DNA of 64,000 nucleotides from Planctomycetaceae bacterium (GCA_020638995.1 JACKHM010000001.1:3596001-3660000), one strand, 5' to 3'. Shown: positions 36,144 to 47,400, counted from the first letter of the stretch. A program made the numbers and translations. The notes: generated by a model not told the origin, from the sequence alone.

Positions 36144-37529
36144 ATGCTCAATCGAAGACAGATGCTTCAACAAGCAGGTGCGGGCTTCGGTATAGTGGGA
36201 TTGGCAGGCGAGTTGAACCGTCTCGAAGCGAGTGCGTCCACGATTGCGATTCCGCACTTCACACCCAGGGCGAAGCGAGTCATCTTTCTGTTCATGAACG
36301 GCGCGCCATCTCACGTCGATACGTTCGACCCCAAACCGGCGCTCGCAAAGTACGAGGGCTCGCAACCTGCAGGTGACCTGTATCGAAAGAACAATGGCAC
36401 TGGATTCATGCCGTCGCCATTCAGATTCCGTGCTCATGGCGAGAGTGGCGTCGTGATGAGCGAACTCTTCCCAAACCTGGCGGCACACGCGGATGACCTG
36501 TGCGTGCTGCGTTCCATGCATACAAATGTCCCCAATCACGAACCGGGCCTTTTGGTCATGAACTCCGGCAATCAGCAACCGATTCGGCCCAGCCTCGGAT
36601 CCTGGTGCTCGTATGGTCTGGGGTCGGAGAACGAAAACCTTCCAGGTTTCGTGGTTCTGTGTCCAGGGCTGCCGGTTGTGGGCCCGCAGTTGTGGTCAAG
36701 CTCCTTTCTGCCTGGACAACACCAAGGTATGTCGGTTGATACAAATGACATGCAAGTCGAAAAGCTGGTTGCAAACTTAAAGCATCCTCGTTCGTCGCGT
36801 GCCGAGCAGCAGCGGCAATTGGAAGTCCTGAGCAAGTTAAATCAGCTGCACCGTGAACAACGTCAAGGCGAAACGGCACTTGATGCTCAGATCCGGGCGA
36901 TGGAGCTGGCTTTCAACATGCAACGCGAGGCCAGCACCGCGTTCGATGTTAGCCGCGAGCCGGCACATGTACGCGAGAAGTATGGCGAGACGACATTTGG
37001 TCAAAGCTGTTTGTTGGCGCGGCGACTTTGTGAGAACGGCGTTCGCTTTGTGCAAGTTTACTATGTTGGCAAGAACGAAAAGCAACCGTGGGATACTCAC
37101 AGCGACAACAACCGCCGGCATCGCGAACTCTGTGCGGACAGCGATCGAGCGACCGCGGCTTTGCTAACCGATCTGAAGGCACGAGGTATGTTAGAGGATA
37201 CACTCGTCGTGTGGGGCGGTGAGTTCGGGCGAACACCCTACGCACAGAACGACAAAAAGAAAGACTACTCGAAGGCTGGTCGTGACCACCATCACACGGG
37301 TTTTTCGATGTTCCTGGCAGGCGGTGGTGTCCGTGGCGGTTTGATGTACGGCAATACGGACGAGTTCGGCATGAACGCCGTCGAAGACCGTATCCACGTC
37401 CATGATCTCCACGCGACAATCTTGCACCTGTTGGGTGTCGATCACAAACGGTTGACGTATCGCTACTCGGGCCGCGATTTTCGTTTGACCGATGTGCATG
37501 GTGAAGTTGTTGATGGAATAATCGGTTAG
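36144..37529 (+). CDS. Tat-exported DUF1501 protein (sulfatase-like fold)
   Basis: A 461-residue protein from the ATG at 36144 (GAGGA ten bases upstream). The N-terminus is a twin-arginine signal, NRRQMLQQAGAGFGIVGLAG. DUF1501/alkaline-phosphatase-like features are FLFMNGAPSHVDTFDPKP near the start, DTLVVWGGEFGRTPYAQ in the middle and GRDHHHTGFSMFLAGGGV near the end. The Asp/His residues are placed like metal ligands of the sulfatase superfamily. It is encoded 94 bp after the DUF1549/1553 partner and 51 bp before a second DUF1501 gene. Confidence 0.88.
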   Translation: MLNRRQMLQQAGAGFGIVGLAGELNRLEASASTIAIPHFTPRAKRVIFLFMNGAPSHVDTFDPKPALAKYEGSQPAGDLYRKNNGTGFMPSPFRFRAHGESGVVMSELFPNLAAHADDLCVLRSMHTNVPNHEPGLLVMNSGNQQPIRPSLGSWCSYGLGSENENLPGFVVLCPGLPVVGPQLWSSSFLPGQHQGMSVDTNDMQVEKLVANLKHPRSSRAEQQRQLEVLSKLNQLHREQRQGETALDAQIRAMELAFNMQREASTAFDVSREPAHVREKYGETTFGQSCLLARRLCENGVRFVQVYYVGKNEKQPWDTHSDNNRRHRELCADSDRATAALLTDLKARGMLEDTLVVWGGEFGRTPYAQNDKKKDYSKAGRDHHHTGFSMFLAGGGVRGGLMYGNTDEFGMNAVEDRIHVHDLHATILHLLGVDHKRLTYRYSGRDFRLTDVHGEVVDGIIG

Positions 37530-37580
37530 TCTTCACATTCGAATGTGAATGGTAATGCTGCTAACTCCAGAGGGTTTCAA

Positions 37581-38963
37581 ATGAATGACACATGGAACCA
37601 GCATCGGACATGTCTTGAGTTCCGCCGCAATCAAATTAGCCGTCGCGGTTTTGTGAGGGCTGGAGTCCTGGGAACTGCCGGTTTTTCGCTGGCCGATTTG
37701 CTGCGCAGCGACGCGACCGCCTCGCCTGCCGAAGCCAAATCCGTCAACTCCGTGATCATCCTGTGGATGCGAGGTGGACCCAGCCATATCGACATGTGGG
37801 ACCCCAAACCCGATGCGCCGATTGACTATCGCGGTGAGTTCGGGGTCAGCAATACGAATGTGTCTGGAATACAGCTCAGCGATATGCTGCCAATGTGTGG
37901 CCGCGTGATGGATAAGTGGTCGATCATTCGCAGTCTTTACCATGACAACGCCGGACATTCGGCTGGGGATCAGATTTGCTTCACGGGGTATCCACCTGGT
38001 CCCGCGCCAGATCAAAATATCAAGCCGAGCTGTGGATCGATCGTTGCAGAGCAATTGGGACATCTGAACCCGGAATTGCCCACCTATGTGATGATTCCCC
38101 GCCAAGTTCCAGGTACCGACTCGGCTTATCTTGGAGTGGCCCACAAGCCCTTTGAAACAGGTGCCGATCCGGCGAATTCCGGTCCGTTCAAGCTGCCAAA
38201 CTTCGAAGTTGCATCCGGGCTGTCTGTGGATCGGCTCGGGAGTCGCCGCGAGTTACTTACCGGATTCGATCGTTTGCAGGCAGCGGCGGATCAAAGCGGC
38301 CAGATGGAGGCTCTCGATCGCTTCGGCCAGAAGGCGTGGGATATGCTTTGTTCGCCGGCAGCCAAGCTGGCATTCGATCTCGATAGCGAACCGGAAGATA
38401 CTCGTGACCGGTATGGCTTTATGCCTGCGTTTGACCCCATGGCGTCGAACCGATGTGGTGCTCCGGCATGGAGTCAACGCATGTTACTCGCGCGTCGGCT
38501 CGTCGAGGCAGGTGTTCGACTTGTGACCGTCGATCTCCGTTGGTGGGACACGCACGTTCAAGGCTTTGACTCATTGCGTCGCGGTTTCCTGCCGCGTTTC
38601 GACAAAGCGTATTCAGCATTGATCGAAGATTTGGATCAGCGTGGGTTAATGGAGTCGACGCTCGTGGTCGCATGGGGCGAGTTCGGGCGGACACCGCGAG
38701 TGAACAAGGACGCCGGGCGCGACCACTACCCCAATGTTTTTAGTGCCGTGATCGCCGGAGGCAAGGTCCGCGGCGGTCGTGTGATCGGTTCGTCCGACGC
38801 GAAGGGAGCGTTCCCGAAAGACAACCCCAAGACGCCACAAGATGTTTTGGCCACGATCTACGATCACTTGGGTGTCGATACCAAAAAACAGTATCTTACC
38901 GAGTCCGGTCGGCCTGTGTCCGTGCTGCCACACGGTGAACCGATTCGAGAATTGTTTTCCTGA
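37581..38963 (+). CDS. Tat-exported DUF1501 protein, second copy
   Basis: A 460-residue protein from the ATG at 37581, preceded six bases upstream by AGAGGG. This site favours it over the GTG at 37545. The Tat signal is SRRGFVRAGVLGTAGFSLAD. Core motifs are IILWMRGGPSHIDMWDPKPD, STLVVAWGEFGRTPRVNKDA and GRDHYPNVFSAVIAGGKV. It shares the fold and operon with the preceding DUF1501 gene but only modest sequence similarity, so it is a paralogue rather than a recent tandem duplicate. Confidence 0.88.
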   Translation: MNDTWNQHRTCLEFRRNQISRRGFVRAGVLGTAGFSLADLLRSDATASPAEAKSVNSVIILWMRGGPSHIDMWDPKPDAPIDYRGEFGVSNTNVSGIQLSDMLPMCGRVMDKWSIIRSLYHDNAGHSAGDQICFTGYPPGPAPDQNIKPSCGSIVAEQLGHLNPELPTYVMIPRQVPGTDSAYLGVAHKPFETGADPANSGPFKLPNFEVASGLSVDRLGSRRELLTGFDRLQAAADQSGQMEALDRFGQKAWDMLCSPAAKLAFDLDSEPEDTRDRYGFMPAFDPMASNRCGAPAWSQRMLLARRLVEAGVRLVTVDLRWWDTHVQGFDSLRRGFLPRFDKAYSALIEDLDQRGLMESTLVVAWGEFGRTPRVNKDAGRDHYPNVFSAVIAGGKVRGGRVIGSSDAKGAFPKDNPKTPQDVLATIYDHLGVDTKKQYLTESGRPVSVLPHGEPIRELFS

Positions 38964-39020
38964 CGATACAAGATTGTATACATCTGCCTCGGCGATCTCG
39001 GGGTATGTCGACATCCGAGA

Positions 39021-39839
39021 TCAAACCCCGCTTTGCCGACTTCGCAACTCACGCTGGCGCAACGCTTCGTAAAACAAAATCGCCGCGGTTACTGAGACAT
39101 TAAGACTGTCGCCGACACCCCGCATGGGAAGCAAGATCGATTCGACAGCTTCGCCTTTCCACAGGTCCGACAATCCATCAGCTTCGCTGCCCAGTATGAA
39201 TGCAATCCGATCGGCGTAGTAAGCGCTCGTGTAGTCGATCGCACCGTCAACTCGCGTAGCAAAGATTCGGAATGCATGTTGCCGTAGCCACGAAAGTGCT
39301 TCGTCACTGGAGCACGCCACCAGCGGCATCGAGAAAATTGTGCCCGCGCTCGCCCGAATTGAGTTGGGATTGTAGAGGTCGGTCCCCGCATCGGCAACGA
39401 TGACCGCTGACACACCGGACGCGTCCGCACTGCGAATTACAGCTCCGACGTTGCCGGGCTTTTCGACGTTTTCCAAAACGGCGACCAGCATTTCGGCGTG
39501 AACCGTAAGGTCATTCAATTGCAACACGGGAGGTTTTGCAACGGCGATGATTCCATCCGAGCGATCACCGAAAACAAGCTTTTCCAGGACTGACGGCGTG
39601 ACGCTAGCGAAATCGCATCCGGCTCTCGACAATCCTTGCTGGAGCCGATGTCCGGATTCTTCAAGGAGTTCGTCACAGACAAACGCCTCGATGAATTCAA
39701 CGTCCGCGTCGAGTGCTCGCTGAATCTCACGAATGCCGTCGATAATGATTCGACGTTGCTCGCGCCGTCCGCGCCGATCGCGGAGCTTGGCAGCGAGTTT
39801 GACGCGGGGATTGTGACGACTTGAAATGATTTCAGTCAT
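39021..39839 (-). CDS. TrmH/SpoU-family RNA 2'-O-methyltransferase
   Basis: A 272-residue SPOUT methyltransferase. An N-terminal substrate-binding domain (about 1-100, ISSRHNPRVKLAAKLRDRRG) precedes the catalytic domain with three motifs: VLENVEKPGNVGAVIRSADA, FILGSEADGLSD and LPMRGVGDSLNVSVTAAILF. It probably methylates a ribose in rRNA or tRNA; the exact target cannot be read from sequence. It starts 22 bases after the end of a second methyltransferase gene on the same strand. Confidence 0.88.
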   Translation of the reverse strand: MTEIISSRHNPRVKLAAKLRDRRGRREQRRIIIDGIREIQRALDADVEFIEAFVCDELLEESGHRLQQGLSRAGCDFASVTPSVLEKLVFGDRSDGIIAVAKPPVLQLNDLTVHAEMLVAVLENVEKPGNVGAVIRSADASGVSAVIVADAGTDLYNPNSIRASAGTIFSMPLVACSSDEALSWLRQHAFRIFATRVDGAIDYTSAYYADRIAFILGSEADGLSDLWKGEAVESILLPMRGVGDSLNVSVTAAILFYEALRQRELRSRQSGV

Positions 39840-39861
39840 AGTTGATAGAGATCACCTGATC

Positions 39862-40713
39862 CTAGCGCGGCCATCGCGCGACAACACCACTCGGCAACTT
39901 TCTTCCGTCGATGCAGGAAACCGTTAACGCCTTGGCGGTTGCACCGGCTTGGCAACTGCCAAAGACGGCGTCGGCAAGGATCGCTTCGACCTCCGGCGGA
40001 TCGAAACCAGGTGAATGACAAGTCAGCAACATAAATGCCCTGTGGCCTTGTGTAAGTTGGGCGCAAGTAGTTAGCAACGCATGTAAGTCGCGAGCGATCT
40101 TCCACGTTTCCCCCTTTGGTCCGTGACCGTAGCTAGGTGGATCGAGAATGACTGCGTCATAGCGTTTGCCACGTCGTAGTTCGCGTTCGGCGAATCGTTT
40201 TGCGTCTTCAGCAATCCATCGAATGGGCTTTTCAGACAATCCCGACAATTCGGCGTTGCGCCGCGCCCACGCTACGGTATTCTTCGCCGAGTCGACATGG
40301 ACGACTTCTGCGCCGGCCGCCGCGGCTGCAAGTGTGCTGCCACCGGTGTAGGCAAAAAGGTTTAAGACGCGGAGCGGTTTCGGTGAGCGAGCCAACTGTT
40401 TCGTAATCCAGTCCCAATTTGCCGCTTGTTCGGGAAAGACGCCCAAGTGCCCGAAAGGAGTCGGCTGAAGTTCGAAGACAAGCTCGCTGTGGGTGATGGA
40501 CCAGGCCGAAGGTAGCACGCCGCGCGAGTTCCATTCTCCTTCCTCGCCTCGCGTGCGGTCGTAGCGTGCGTCGCACTTGTTCCAATTCCCGGGATCTGAC
40601 TTTCGAATGCCTTCGGCTGAGGGAGAGCAGCGATCTAGCACATAAGCGCCAAACCGTTCCAGCTTTCGTCCGCCTCCAAAGTCGAGCAACTGGTACTGAT
40701 CGGGGGCGAACAT
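39862..40713 (-). CDS. Class I SAM-dependent rRNA methyltransferase-like protein (RlmI/RlmL type)
   Basis: A 283-residue protein from the ATG at 40713. The Rossmann motif I is VLNLFAYTGGSTLAAAAAGA, the acidic residue of motif II is in VVHVDSAKNTVAWARRN, and motif IV is DAVILDPPSYGHGPKG. These are typical of m5C-type rRNA methyltransferases such as RlmI, but the PUA domain is missing. The N-terminal 90 residues (YQLLDFGGGRKLERFG) are of the planctomycete/proteobacterial RlmI-like kind. It lies between the symporter gene and the SpoU gene in one minus-strand run. Confidence 0.8.
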   Translation of the reverse strand: MFAPDQYQLLDFGGGRKLERFGAYVLDRCSPSAEGIRKSDPGNWNKCDARYDRTRGEEGEWNSRGVLPSAWSITHSELVFELQPTPFGHLGVFPEQAANWDWITKQLARSPKPLRVLNLFAYTGGSTLAAAAAGAEVVHVDSAKNTVAWARRNAELSGLSEKPIRWIAEDAKRFAERELRRGKRYDAVILDPPSYGHGPKGETWKIARDLHALLTTCAQLTQGHRAFMLLTCHSPGFDPPEVEAILADAVFGSCQAGATAKALTVSCIDGRKLPSGVVARWPR

Positions 40714-40756
40714 GGCAATTGCGGCTGCAACGATATACAACCTTGGAGTACGCGAT

Positions 40757-42685
40757 CTACTTTTTCTGTGTCATCAGCGACACGACGATCAAAGTCAGGA
40801 AGCCGAGCGGGATCGTGACGATGCCGGGCTGACTGAATGGCACGAGTGCTTGATCTGCCGACAATCCATAGACGCCTGTAAACGTATCGGCGCTCAACAG
40901 AATCCAACCCAGTGAACTGACCATACCTACCAGAACCGCCGTGATCACTCCCTGCCGTGTGACACCTTTCCAAAACAGAATCATGACCAAGGCCGGTAAG
41001 TTTGCCGAAGCCGCAACGCTGAATGCCCAGCCCACGAGATAACTGACATTCAGGTTTTTGAACAGAATTCCTAGTCCGACTGCGATTGCGCCGACAATGA
41101 CCGATGCGATCTTCGCAATGCGAACTTTCTCATGATCGCTCATCTCGATCTTCATATAACTAGACATCAGATCGTGAGTAACCGCTCCGGCCGAGGCGAG
41201 AATCAAACCGCTTACCGTTCCTAGCACAGTGGTAAAGGCAATTGCCGAAATCGCGGCAAACAACCACTCGTTCATGCTGCGGGCCAGCAGCGGCGCAGCC
41301 ATATTGCTGTCGGTGACATCCATCGATCCGCTGGTCATCGCACCAAGGCCGAGGTATAGCGTCAATACATAGAAGAAGCCGATGCTGGCAATACCCACGA
41401 TCGTGCTTTTACGAGCGCTCGACTCGTCCTTGACGGTGTAGTATCGAATCAGAATGTGCGGCAACGAGGCAGTTCCACAAAACAGAGCCAGCATGAGCGA
41501 CAGAAAATTGAGCTTGTCGAGCAATTTGTCGCTACGGATTCCTTTGAAACGGGGATGCTCGCCGGGGCGGAGGATCTGGCTGCCCGGCGTCGGCTTTTGG
41601 TAATAAACCGTTGTCTTTACGCCATCCGCGCCGGCCACGACTTGTTTCGGCCAAAGGATAACTTCGCTTTCTTGCAGCGTACTGAAGAAAGTCAACGGTC
41701 CCAACGAACCGGTTTTCGTTTCCCCACCCGGTAACTTGCTGACATAACCGATCGGGTGCAACTCGGGATCGCCTTTCTTAACTCCTTTGGGCTGACCGTT
41801 GACCCATGTTTCACCATCCCGGGTCTCGATTGTCTGTGCTTCGTGCAGCAGCAGCTTGCCATCGCTGAGTGGCTCTTTGCTCCATACAGATGTCACACCA
41901 TCACCATTTCGTGTGCGCACGAAAGGTGCATCCTTCCACTCTCCGTCGGGCGGAATCAACTCAGCTCCCTGTAAGCCCGGCTGTTGAGAAAGATCCTCGG
42001 CAAGAGAAGTCTCGGCGAACGGTCCGAGCGTTTGAAAGGTGTGCCCGTCGATACCGCCTTGCTTCGTTTCAAGTCCTCGGGCCCAAATCATGATGGTCAA
42101 AATGGCGCTAAACAGAACGAGCAGCGAGCCCTTGAGAAACTGGACCCAGGTGGTCGAGACCATTCCGGCCGTCACGACAATCACGATCACCGTCGCTCCA
42201 ACGATTACCACTCCCACCCAGTGCGGAAAGTTCAAGAGCGGCTGTACGAGTACGCCTGCACCGACCATCTGTGGAATCAAGTAAAAGACACTGACGGCAA
42301 GAGTGCTTATGCCGACGGCGAGCTTGATGCCCGGCGAATTAAACTTGGCGTCAAGTGCATCCGCGAAAGTGAATTTGCCAAGTCGCTTCATCGGCTCGGC
42401 GACCACAAACAGCGCCACGATCCATCCAGCCAGGTAACCGATCGAATATAAGAATCCATCGTACCCATAGAATGCGATCATGCCGCAAATGCCGAGAAAC
42501 GACGCCGCGGAAAGGTAGTCACCGGCGAATGCCACGCCGTTGACGAACCAAGGGATTTGACCGTGAGCGGCAAAGTAACCTTGTGACGATTTAGCTTTGC
42601 CGCCGAGATAAAAGCTGATTCCCAAGGTGACGGCAACGAACGCAAAAAAAATCACGATCGCGACGTACGAAGCTTCGTGTATCAT
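40757..42685 (-). CDS. Sodium:solute symporter (SSS family, VC_2705/ActP-like)
   Basis: A 642-residue membrane protein with about thirteen helices. It begins VAIVIFFAFVAVTLGISFYL and includes the Na-site helix GVAFAGDYLSAASFLGICGM and SLPHILIRYYTVKDESSARKS. A 180-residue hydrophilic insert (about 210-390) lies outside the membrane, as in the VC_2705 subfamily of acetate/pyruvate-type carriers. The start codon overlaps the stop of the DUF485 gene by four bases. Acetate or another short carboxylate is the likely cargo by family; the sequence alone cannot fix it. Confidence 0.87.
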   Translation of the reverse strand: MIHEASYVAIVIFFAFVAVTLGISFYLGGKAKSSQGYFAAHGQIPWFVNGVAFAGDYLSAASFLGICGMIAFYGYDGFLYSIGYLAGWIVALFVVAEPMKRLGKFTFADALDAKFNSPGIKLAVGISTLAVSVFYLIPQMVGAGVLVQPLLNFPHWVGVVIVGATVIVIVVTAGMVSTTWVQFLKGSLLVLFSAILTIMIWARGLETKQGGIDGHTFQTLGPFAETSLAEDLSQQPGLQGAELIPPDGEWKDAPFVRTRNGDGVTSVWSKEPLSDGKLLLHEAQTIETRDGETWVNGQPKGVKKGDPELHPIGYVSKLPGGETKTGSLGPLTFFSTLQESEVILWPKQVVAGADGVKTTVYYQKPTPGSQILRPGEHPRFKGIRSDKLLDKLNFLSLMLALFCGTASLPHILIRYYTVKDESSARKSTIVGIASIGFFYVLTLYLGLGAMTSGSMDVTDSNMAAPLLARSMNEWLFAAISAIAFTTVLGTVSGLILASAGAVTHDLMSSYMKIEMSDHEKVRIAKIASVIVGAIAVGLGILFKNLNVSYLVGWAFSVAASANLPALVMILFWKGVTRQGVITAVLVGMVSSLGWILLSADTFTGVYGLSADQALVPFSQPGIVTIPLGFLTLIVVSLMTQKK

Positions 42686-42927
42686 TGCTTGTTCCCCCGC
42701 GCGGCGATCTCTTCATCCGTTGGCTTGCAGAGGAATCCATAGATCAGTGCCAAGACGAGTGCTGCAACGATCAGTCCAAAGCCATAGAGAATCGCGAGGT
42801 TTACGCCGGCGACCGGGGTCGTCTCCATGACATCGGCCGCGAATGCGTTCAAGAAGACAAAGCCTCCGTAGAGCAGCAAGTAAACCGCGAAAAGTACGAG
42901 GCCGATTCGCGAGTTGTGGTTGTCCAT
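42682..42927 (-). CDS. DUF485 small membrane protein, partner of the symporter
   Basis: An 81-residue protein with two helices (IGLVLFAVYLLLYGGFVFLN and LAILYGFGLIVAALVLALIY) and the cytoplasmic tail CKPTDEEIAARG. This is the YjcH-like protein routinely encoded with ActP-type symporters. The ATGA overlap with the symporter start means the two are translated together. Confidence 0.88.
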   Translation of the reverse strand: MDNHNSRIGLVLFAVYLLLYGGFVFLNAFAADVMETTPVAGVNLAILYGFGLIVAALVLALIYGFLCKPTDEEIAARGNKQ

Positions 42928-43106
42928 CGTTACCTCATGATGAGATTTCGAGTTAATGTAAGACCACCAGGATAGCTACCTCTGGCCGCCAAAGAAAGCA
43001 CGCGGTAAGCCTCGGTGTGCATTGTTTGATTGCGATGGCCTTGTCGCTACAATCAGTTCGAGTCGGTGGAGGGCTGGTAAGGCTAGGCCATGTGGGAGCG
43101 AGCAGG

Positions 43107-44378
43107 ATGAAACGCGGAACCGGAGTGGTCGTCATCAAAAATGGGCAACTGGTCGATGGGACCGGTGCGGCGGTGGTGTCGAACGGCGTTCTGATGGTCG
43201 AAGATGGTCTGATTACCTTTGCGGGAGCCGCAGCCGATCTGCCTCAATTCCCCGCTGATGCTCGTGTGATCGATGCTCGTGGCGGCACGATTATGCCTGG
43301 CTTGATCGAATCCCATTTCCACCCAACGTATTTCAATGTGGCTGCGCTCGAAGATCTTGACATCAAGTATCCGGTTGAATACGTGACGATTCTCGCGTCA
43401 TGCAACGCGAAACTCGCTCTCGAATGTGGCTACACATCTGCCCGTAGTGGGGGCAGTCTGTTCAATATCGATGTGTGGCTAAAGAAGGCTATCGAAAACG
43501 ATCTCGTTCCCGGTCCGCGATTGGCGGCGAGCGGTCGCGAGATTTGCGGAGCAGGCGGCCTGATGGACTGGAATCCCGAGTTCCGAAAGATTGGGATGGA
43601 AGGACTCGTGCTGCTGATTGATGGCCCCGGTGACGCACGCCGCGCGGTGCGAAAACTCGTTAAGGATGGGGCCGAGTGGGTAAAGACTTACCCCACCGGC
43701 GATGCTGCAGCGCCGGATGTCAACGATCATCACACGCTGTGCATGACCTTCGAGGAGATGAACGCGGTTGTGCAAACCGCACACAACCACGGCATGAAAG
43801 TGACCGGACATTGCCGCGCCACCGAGGGGATTAAGAATGCGTTGCTAGCTGGCTACGATTCCCTCGAACACGGCACGTTTATCGACGATGAAACACTGGA
43901 TTTGCTGCTCCAACGAGACGTTCCGGTCGTTCCGGCATTGTACTTTGAGCTGATGAGCATTGAACGCGGACCAGAGTTTGGCATGTCGCAACAAGTAATC
44001 GATGGCCATCGGGAAACGCTGGATGGAGGAGCCGAATCGGCGCGTCGCATCCTCGCCGCGGGTGGGCGGCTAGGGATGGGCGGGGACTACGGTTTCGCTT
44101 GGAACCCGCACGGAGACTACGCAAAGGAGTTGTCGTTTTTCGTGAACTATGTCGGCCTCAAGCCCCTGGAAGTGATCAAGTGCGCGACTCAAACCGGTGC
44201 TGAGATCCTTGGTCGTAGCCACGAGATTGGAACCCTTACATCCGGCAAGGTTGCGGATGTTTTGGTCGTCGATGGGGATGTCGTCGCCGACATCTCGATC
44301 CTGCAAGATCGATCCCGCTTTATTACGGTGATGCAGGGCGGTATCAGCAAGGCCGGGCTAGCGTGCGGTTCTCCCTAG
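43107..44378 (+). CDS. Amidohydrolase-family metal-dependent hydrolase
   Basis: A 423-residue protein from the ATG at 43107 (GGAG upstream); the longer reading from 43017 has no ribosome site. The metal site begins with GGTIMPGLIESHFHP (HxH). A YPTGDAAAPDVNDHHT segment precedes HNHGMKVTGHCRA, and later motifs are AGYDSLEHGTFIDDE and GGDYGFAW. It is of the imidazolonepropionase/prolidase-like branch. No signal peptide is seen. The gene is divergent from DUF485 and precedes a very large exported protein by 68 bases. Confidence 0.8.
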   Translation: MKRGTGVVVIKNGQLVDGTGAAVVSNGVLMVEDGLITFAGAAADLPQFPADARVIDARGGTIMPGLIESHFHPTYFNVAALEDLDIKYPVEYVTILASCNAKLALECGYTSARSGGSLFNIDVWLKKAIENDLVPGPRLAASGREICGAGGLMDWNPEFRKIGMEGLVLLIDGPGDARRAVRKLVKDGAEWVKTYPTGDAAAPDVNDHHTLCMTFEEMNAVVQTAHNHGMKVTGHCRATEGIKNALLAGYDSLEHGTFIDDETLDLLLQRDVPVVPALYFELMSIERGPEFGMSQQVIDGHRETLDGGAESARRILAAGGRLGMGGDYGFAWNPHGDYAKELSFFVNYVGLKPLEVIKCATQTGAEILGRSHEIGTLTSGKVADVLVVDGDVVADISILQDRSRFITVMQGGISKAGLACGSP

Positions 44379-44446
44379 AAGAGAGTCACTAGTTCGAGTA
44401 GAATCCGCGTCCCCTCTTCCGCAGTTTTCTCGACGGAGCATGGACG

Positions 44447-47400
44447 ATGCGTCACGGACGACGAATCTTGGCTACCGCTGTTTTGTGGCTGACAGCAGTC
44501 GGCGGACAGCAAGCTGCCGCTCAACCTGCGAGTACACCACCGCAGATGTTGGAGGATGCGGCGTTGCACGACGTGTTCTTCCTAGATCGGAATCGTGGTT
44601 GGGCGGTCGGGGACAGGGGCGTGATTTGGATGACCGAAGACGGTGGCCGCCGCTGGGCATTGGCGGACTCACCGGTTAATTGCTCGCTGCAATCGATTCA
44701 TTTCACCGACGATCAAAATGGTTGGATCGTTGGTGGTTGGACGCAACCCTACAGTCATCGAACCAGCGGTGTCGTGCTGCGTACCGAGAACGGAGGGCGA
44801 CGTTGGAAGCAAGTACCCAGCGAAACATTGCCCAAACTGTCGAAGGTTGTCTTCTTTGACAGACGACGCGGTTGGGCCGTGGGTATGCCGTCGGCGATGT
44901 ATCCAGCAGGCGTCTTTCGCTCGGAGGATGGGGGGCGAAGTTGGTCCTCATTCGGTGTAAATCAGTCAAATGATTGGCTGGTCGGCGATTTTTGTGATCC
45001 CGATCATGGGCTTGTGGCCGGACGAAATGGTGCCGCATCGGCTGTGAGTACGGGCGCGCTACAACCGATCGGAAAGCCAAACATCGGTCTCCGTCACCTG
45101 CGAGCGGCGCAAGCTACCGATCCGCTGTCTTTGAAACTGGCGGGTGATGGTGGTGTATTGCTTGTCACTGAGGATGCCACGCGGTCTTGGCTATCGCCGG
45201 AGCTTCCACTTTCGCCTGATGTCATCGACAAGCTCGACTTTCGCGCCATTGCCTCAGCTGGAGAGTACTGTTGGCTGGCCGGAAATCCTGGCAGTTGCCT
45301 GTTGCGAAGTTCGGATCGTGGTCGGACCTGGCGATTGCTCCACACGGATCAGTCCTTGCCGATTCACGCCCTGCAATTTGTGGACAAAGATCGTGGCTGG
45401 GCAGTCGGCGCGTTCGGTACAATTCTCGCCACGGTCGATGGCGGCGAGACTTGGACGCCGCAACACAGTGGCGGTACACGAGCATCGCTATTAGGATTAT
45501 TTGCAGAACCGTCCGACGTTCCGCTCGAAGTGCTGGCGCGTTATTGCGGCGATGAGGGCTATTTAGGTGTTGTGGAATCTTTGACTCGTCGTGACGTCGA
45601 GACGACATCAGCGATGGGCGTGGACGAAGAACAACGATTGGCAGCTGGAGTCGTCGCGGCCAGCGGTTCGTACGCCAATACAAGTTGGCGTTTTCCTCTT
45701 CGCCAATCTGGCACGAGTATGTCCGCCGACGCCATCGCTCTCGGATGGAGCCTGACCAACGGTGCTGACGGTAGCCAACTATTGGAAGAGTATTTGGTTC
45801 TTCGCATCCGACAGTGGCGTCCGGAGGTTGTCATCACGCGTTCGTCCGATCCCCGCAGGAACGACGTGCTCGCGACGATGGTTAGCCAAGCCGTTTTGAC
45901 GGCAACTCAAAAAGCCGCGGACCCTGCCGCCTATACCAATCAACTCCAAGTCCTCGGCTTGAAAACGTGGGAAGTGAAGAAAGTGTGCGCAGTTACTGAC
46001 GGCCCAAGCTCCGGTGGGATGGGCATCGACACTTCGCAACTCGCCACGCGACTTGGTCGGTCAATCCACGAACACGCATCACAAAGCTATGCCCTGATGC
46101 ACAAAGAATGGACGCCAGTTCCTCGCAAGAGAGGTATCGAACTCTTATCGAGCACACTGCCGCCGGCGATTGCAAGCCGTGATCTTTTCTCGGGAGTGGC
46201 GATTGCTAACGGAAGCGAGGCACGCCGAGTGGAAGGACATCCTCAAGCCACCAGCCTCGCAGAACTAAGGATTGTGACTCAAAAGCAGCGAGCGATCGAG
46301 CTCTTGCTAACGCGCGCGAGCGCTGACGCCGAAAGCCTGGCAAGTTGGTCCGCTCAAATTGACGAGTTAGTTCGTGACCTCAGCCCGATCGCGGGCGGTG
46401 AGATTCTCTTTCAATTGTCGCAGCGCTATCGAGAGATCAGAAGGTACGAGTTGGCCTGTGCAACTTTACAGCACCTGATTCGGATGTATCCGACGCACCC
46501 ACTGTCCGACGCGGCGATTGTGTGGTGCATCGAGTACCTCGCCAGTGAGGAAGTAAGTCTGGCATTTGGGTCGCCGCCGCCGCTCGGAAGTCATCAGGTA
46601 CAGCAAGCGTCTGCGACCGATGCGTTCAATGCAGCTCTTCCTCCGGGTGTCGATCGCGAACTCGAAGTCACACATTATGATTCACGTGCCGAGCGAGCCG
46701 GTTTTGACGCACCAGTTGACGTTACTGACCCACTCCAACGCTTGATATTGCAAGCCGAAAATGCCCAACATCGTCGACCTGCTTTGTTCTCGGAGCCGCG
46801 ATTGCGGTTTGCGGTCGCTGCGGCTTATCGAACGCAAGGAAATCTCAACGCCGCTAGCCGAATCTATCAACAAGTTGCGGGAAGTCAGCCGCTCGACGCG
46901 TGGCGTCAATCTGCTCATGGCGAGTTGTGGCTGGCTTCAAGAAAGGGTCACCCACCCAAACCTCTACTGTCGTGCCCGGGAACCCTCGACAAACCGCTCT
47001 TGGATGGAAAACTCGACGAACAATTCTGGGCAACTGCAACTCCCGCCCAACTCAGCAGTCAACTCGGCGATGACGCCGAGTGGCCTGCAACAGTCCAGTT
47101 CGCTCACGACGATGAGTTTCTCTATGTTGGAGTGCAGTGTCGTAAGATCAACGGTCTTATTTATGCGTTGAGCGAAGGGGTGCGCGGTCGGGACCCGGAT
47201 CTCTCATCTCAGGACCGAGTGGAGTTGCTACTCGATACGAATCGTGACTACTCCAGCTATTTTAAGTTCATCGTTGACAACCGTGGTTGGACCGGCGAGT
47301 CGGTATCGGGCGACGTAGGCTGGAATCCGGAATGGTTCGTCGCGGCAGAATCGACGGAAGAATCCTGGACCATCGAGGCGGCAATTCCTCTCCAGGAACT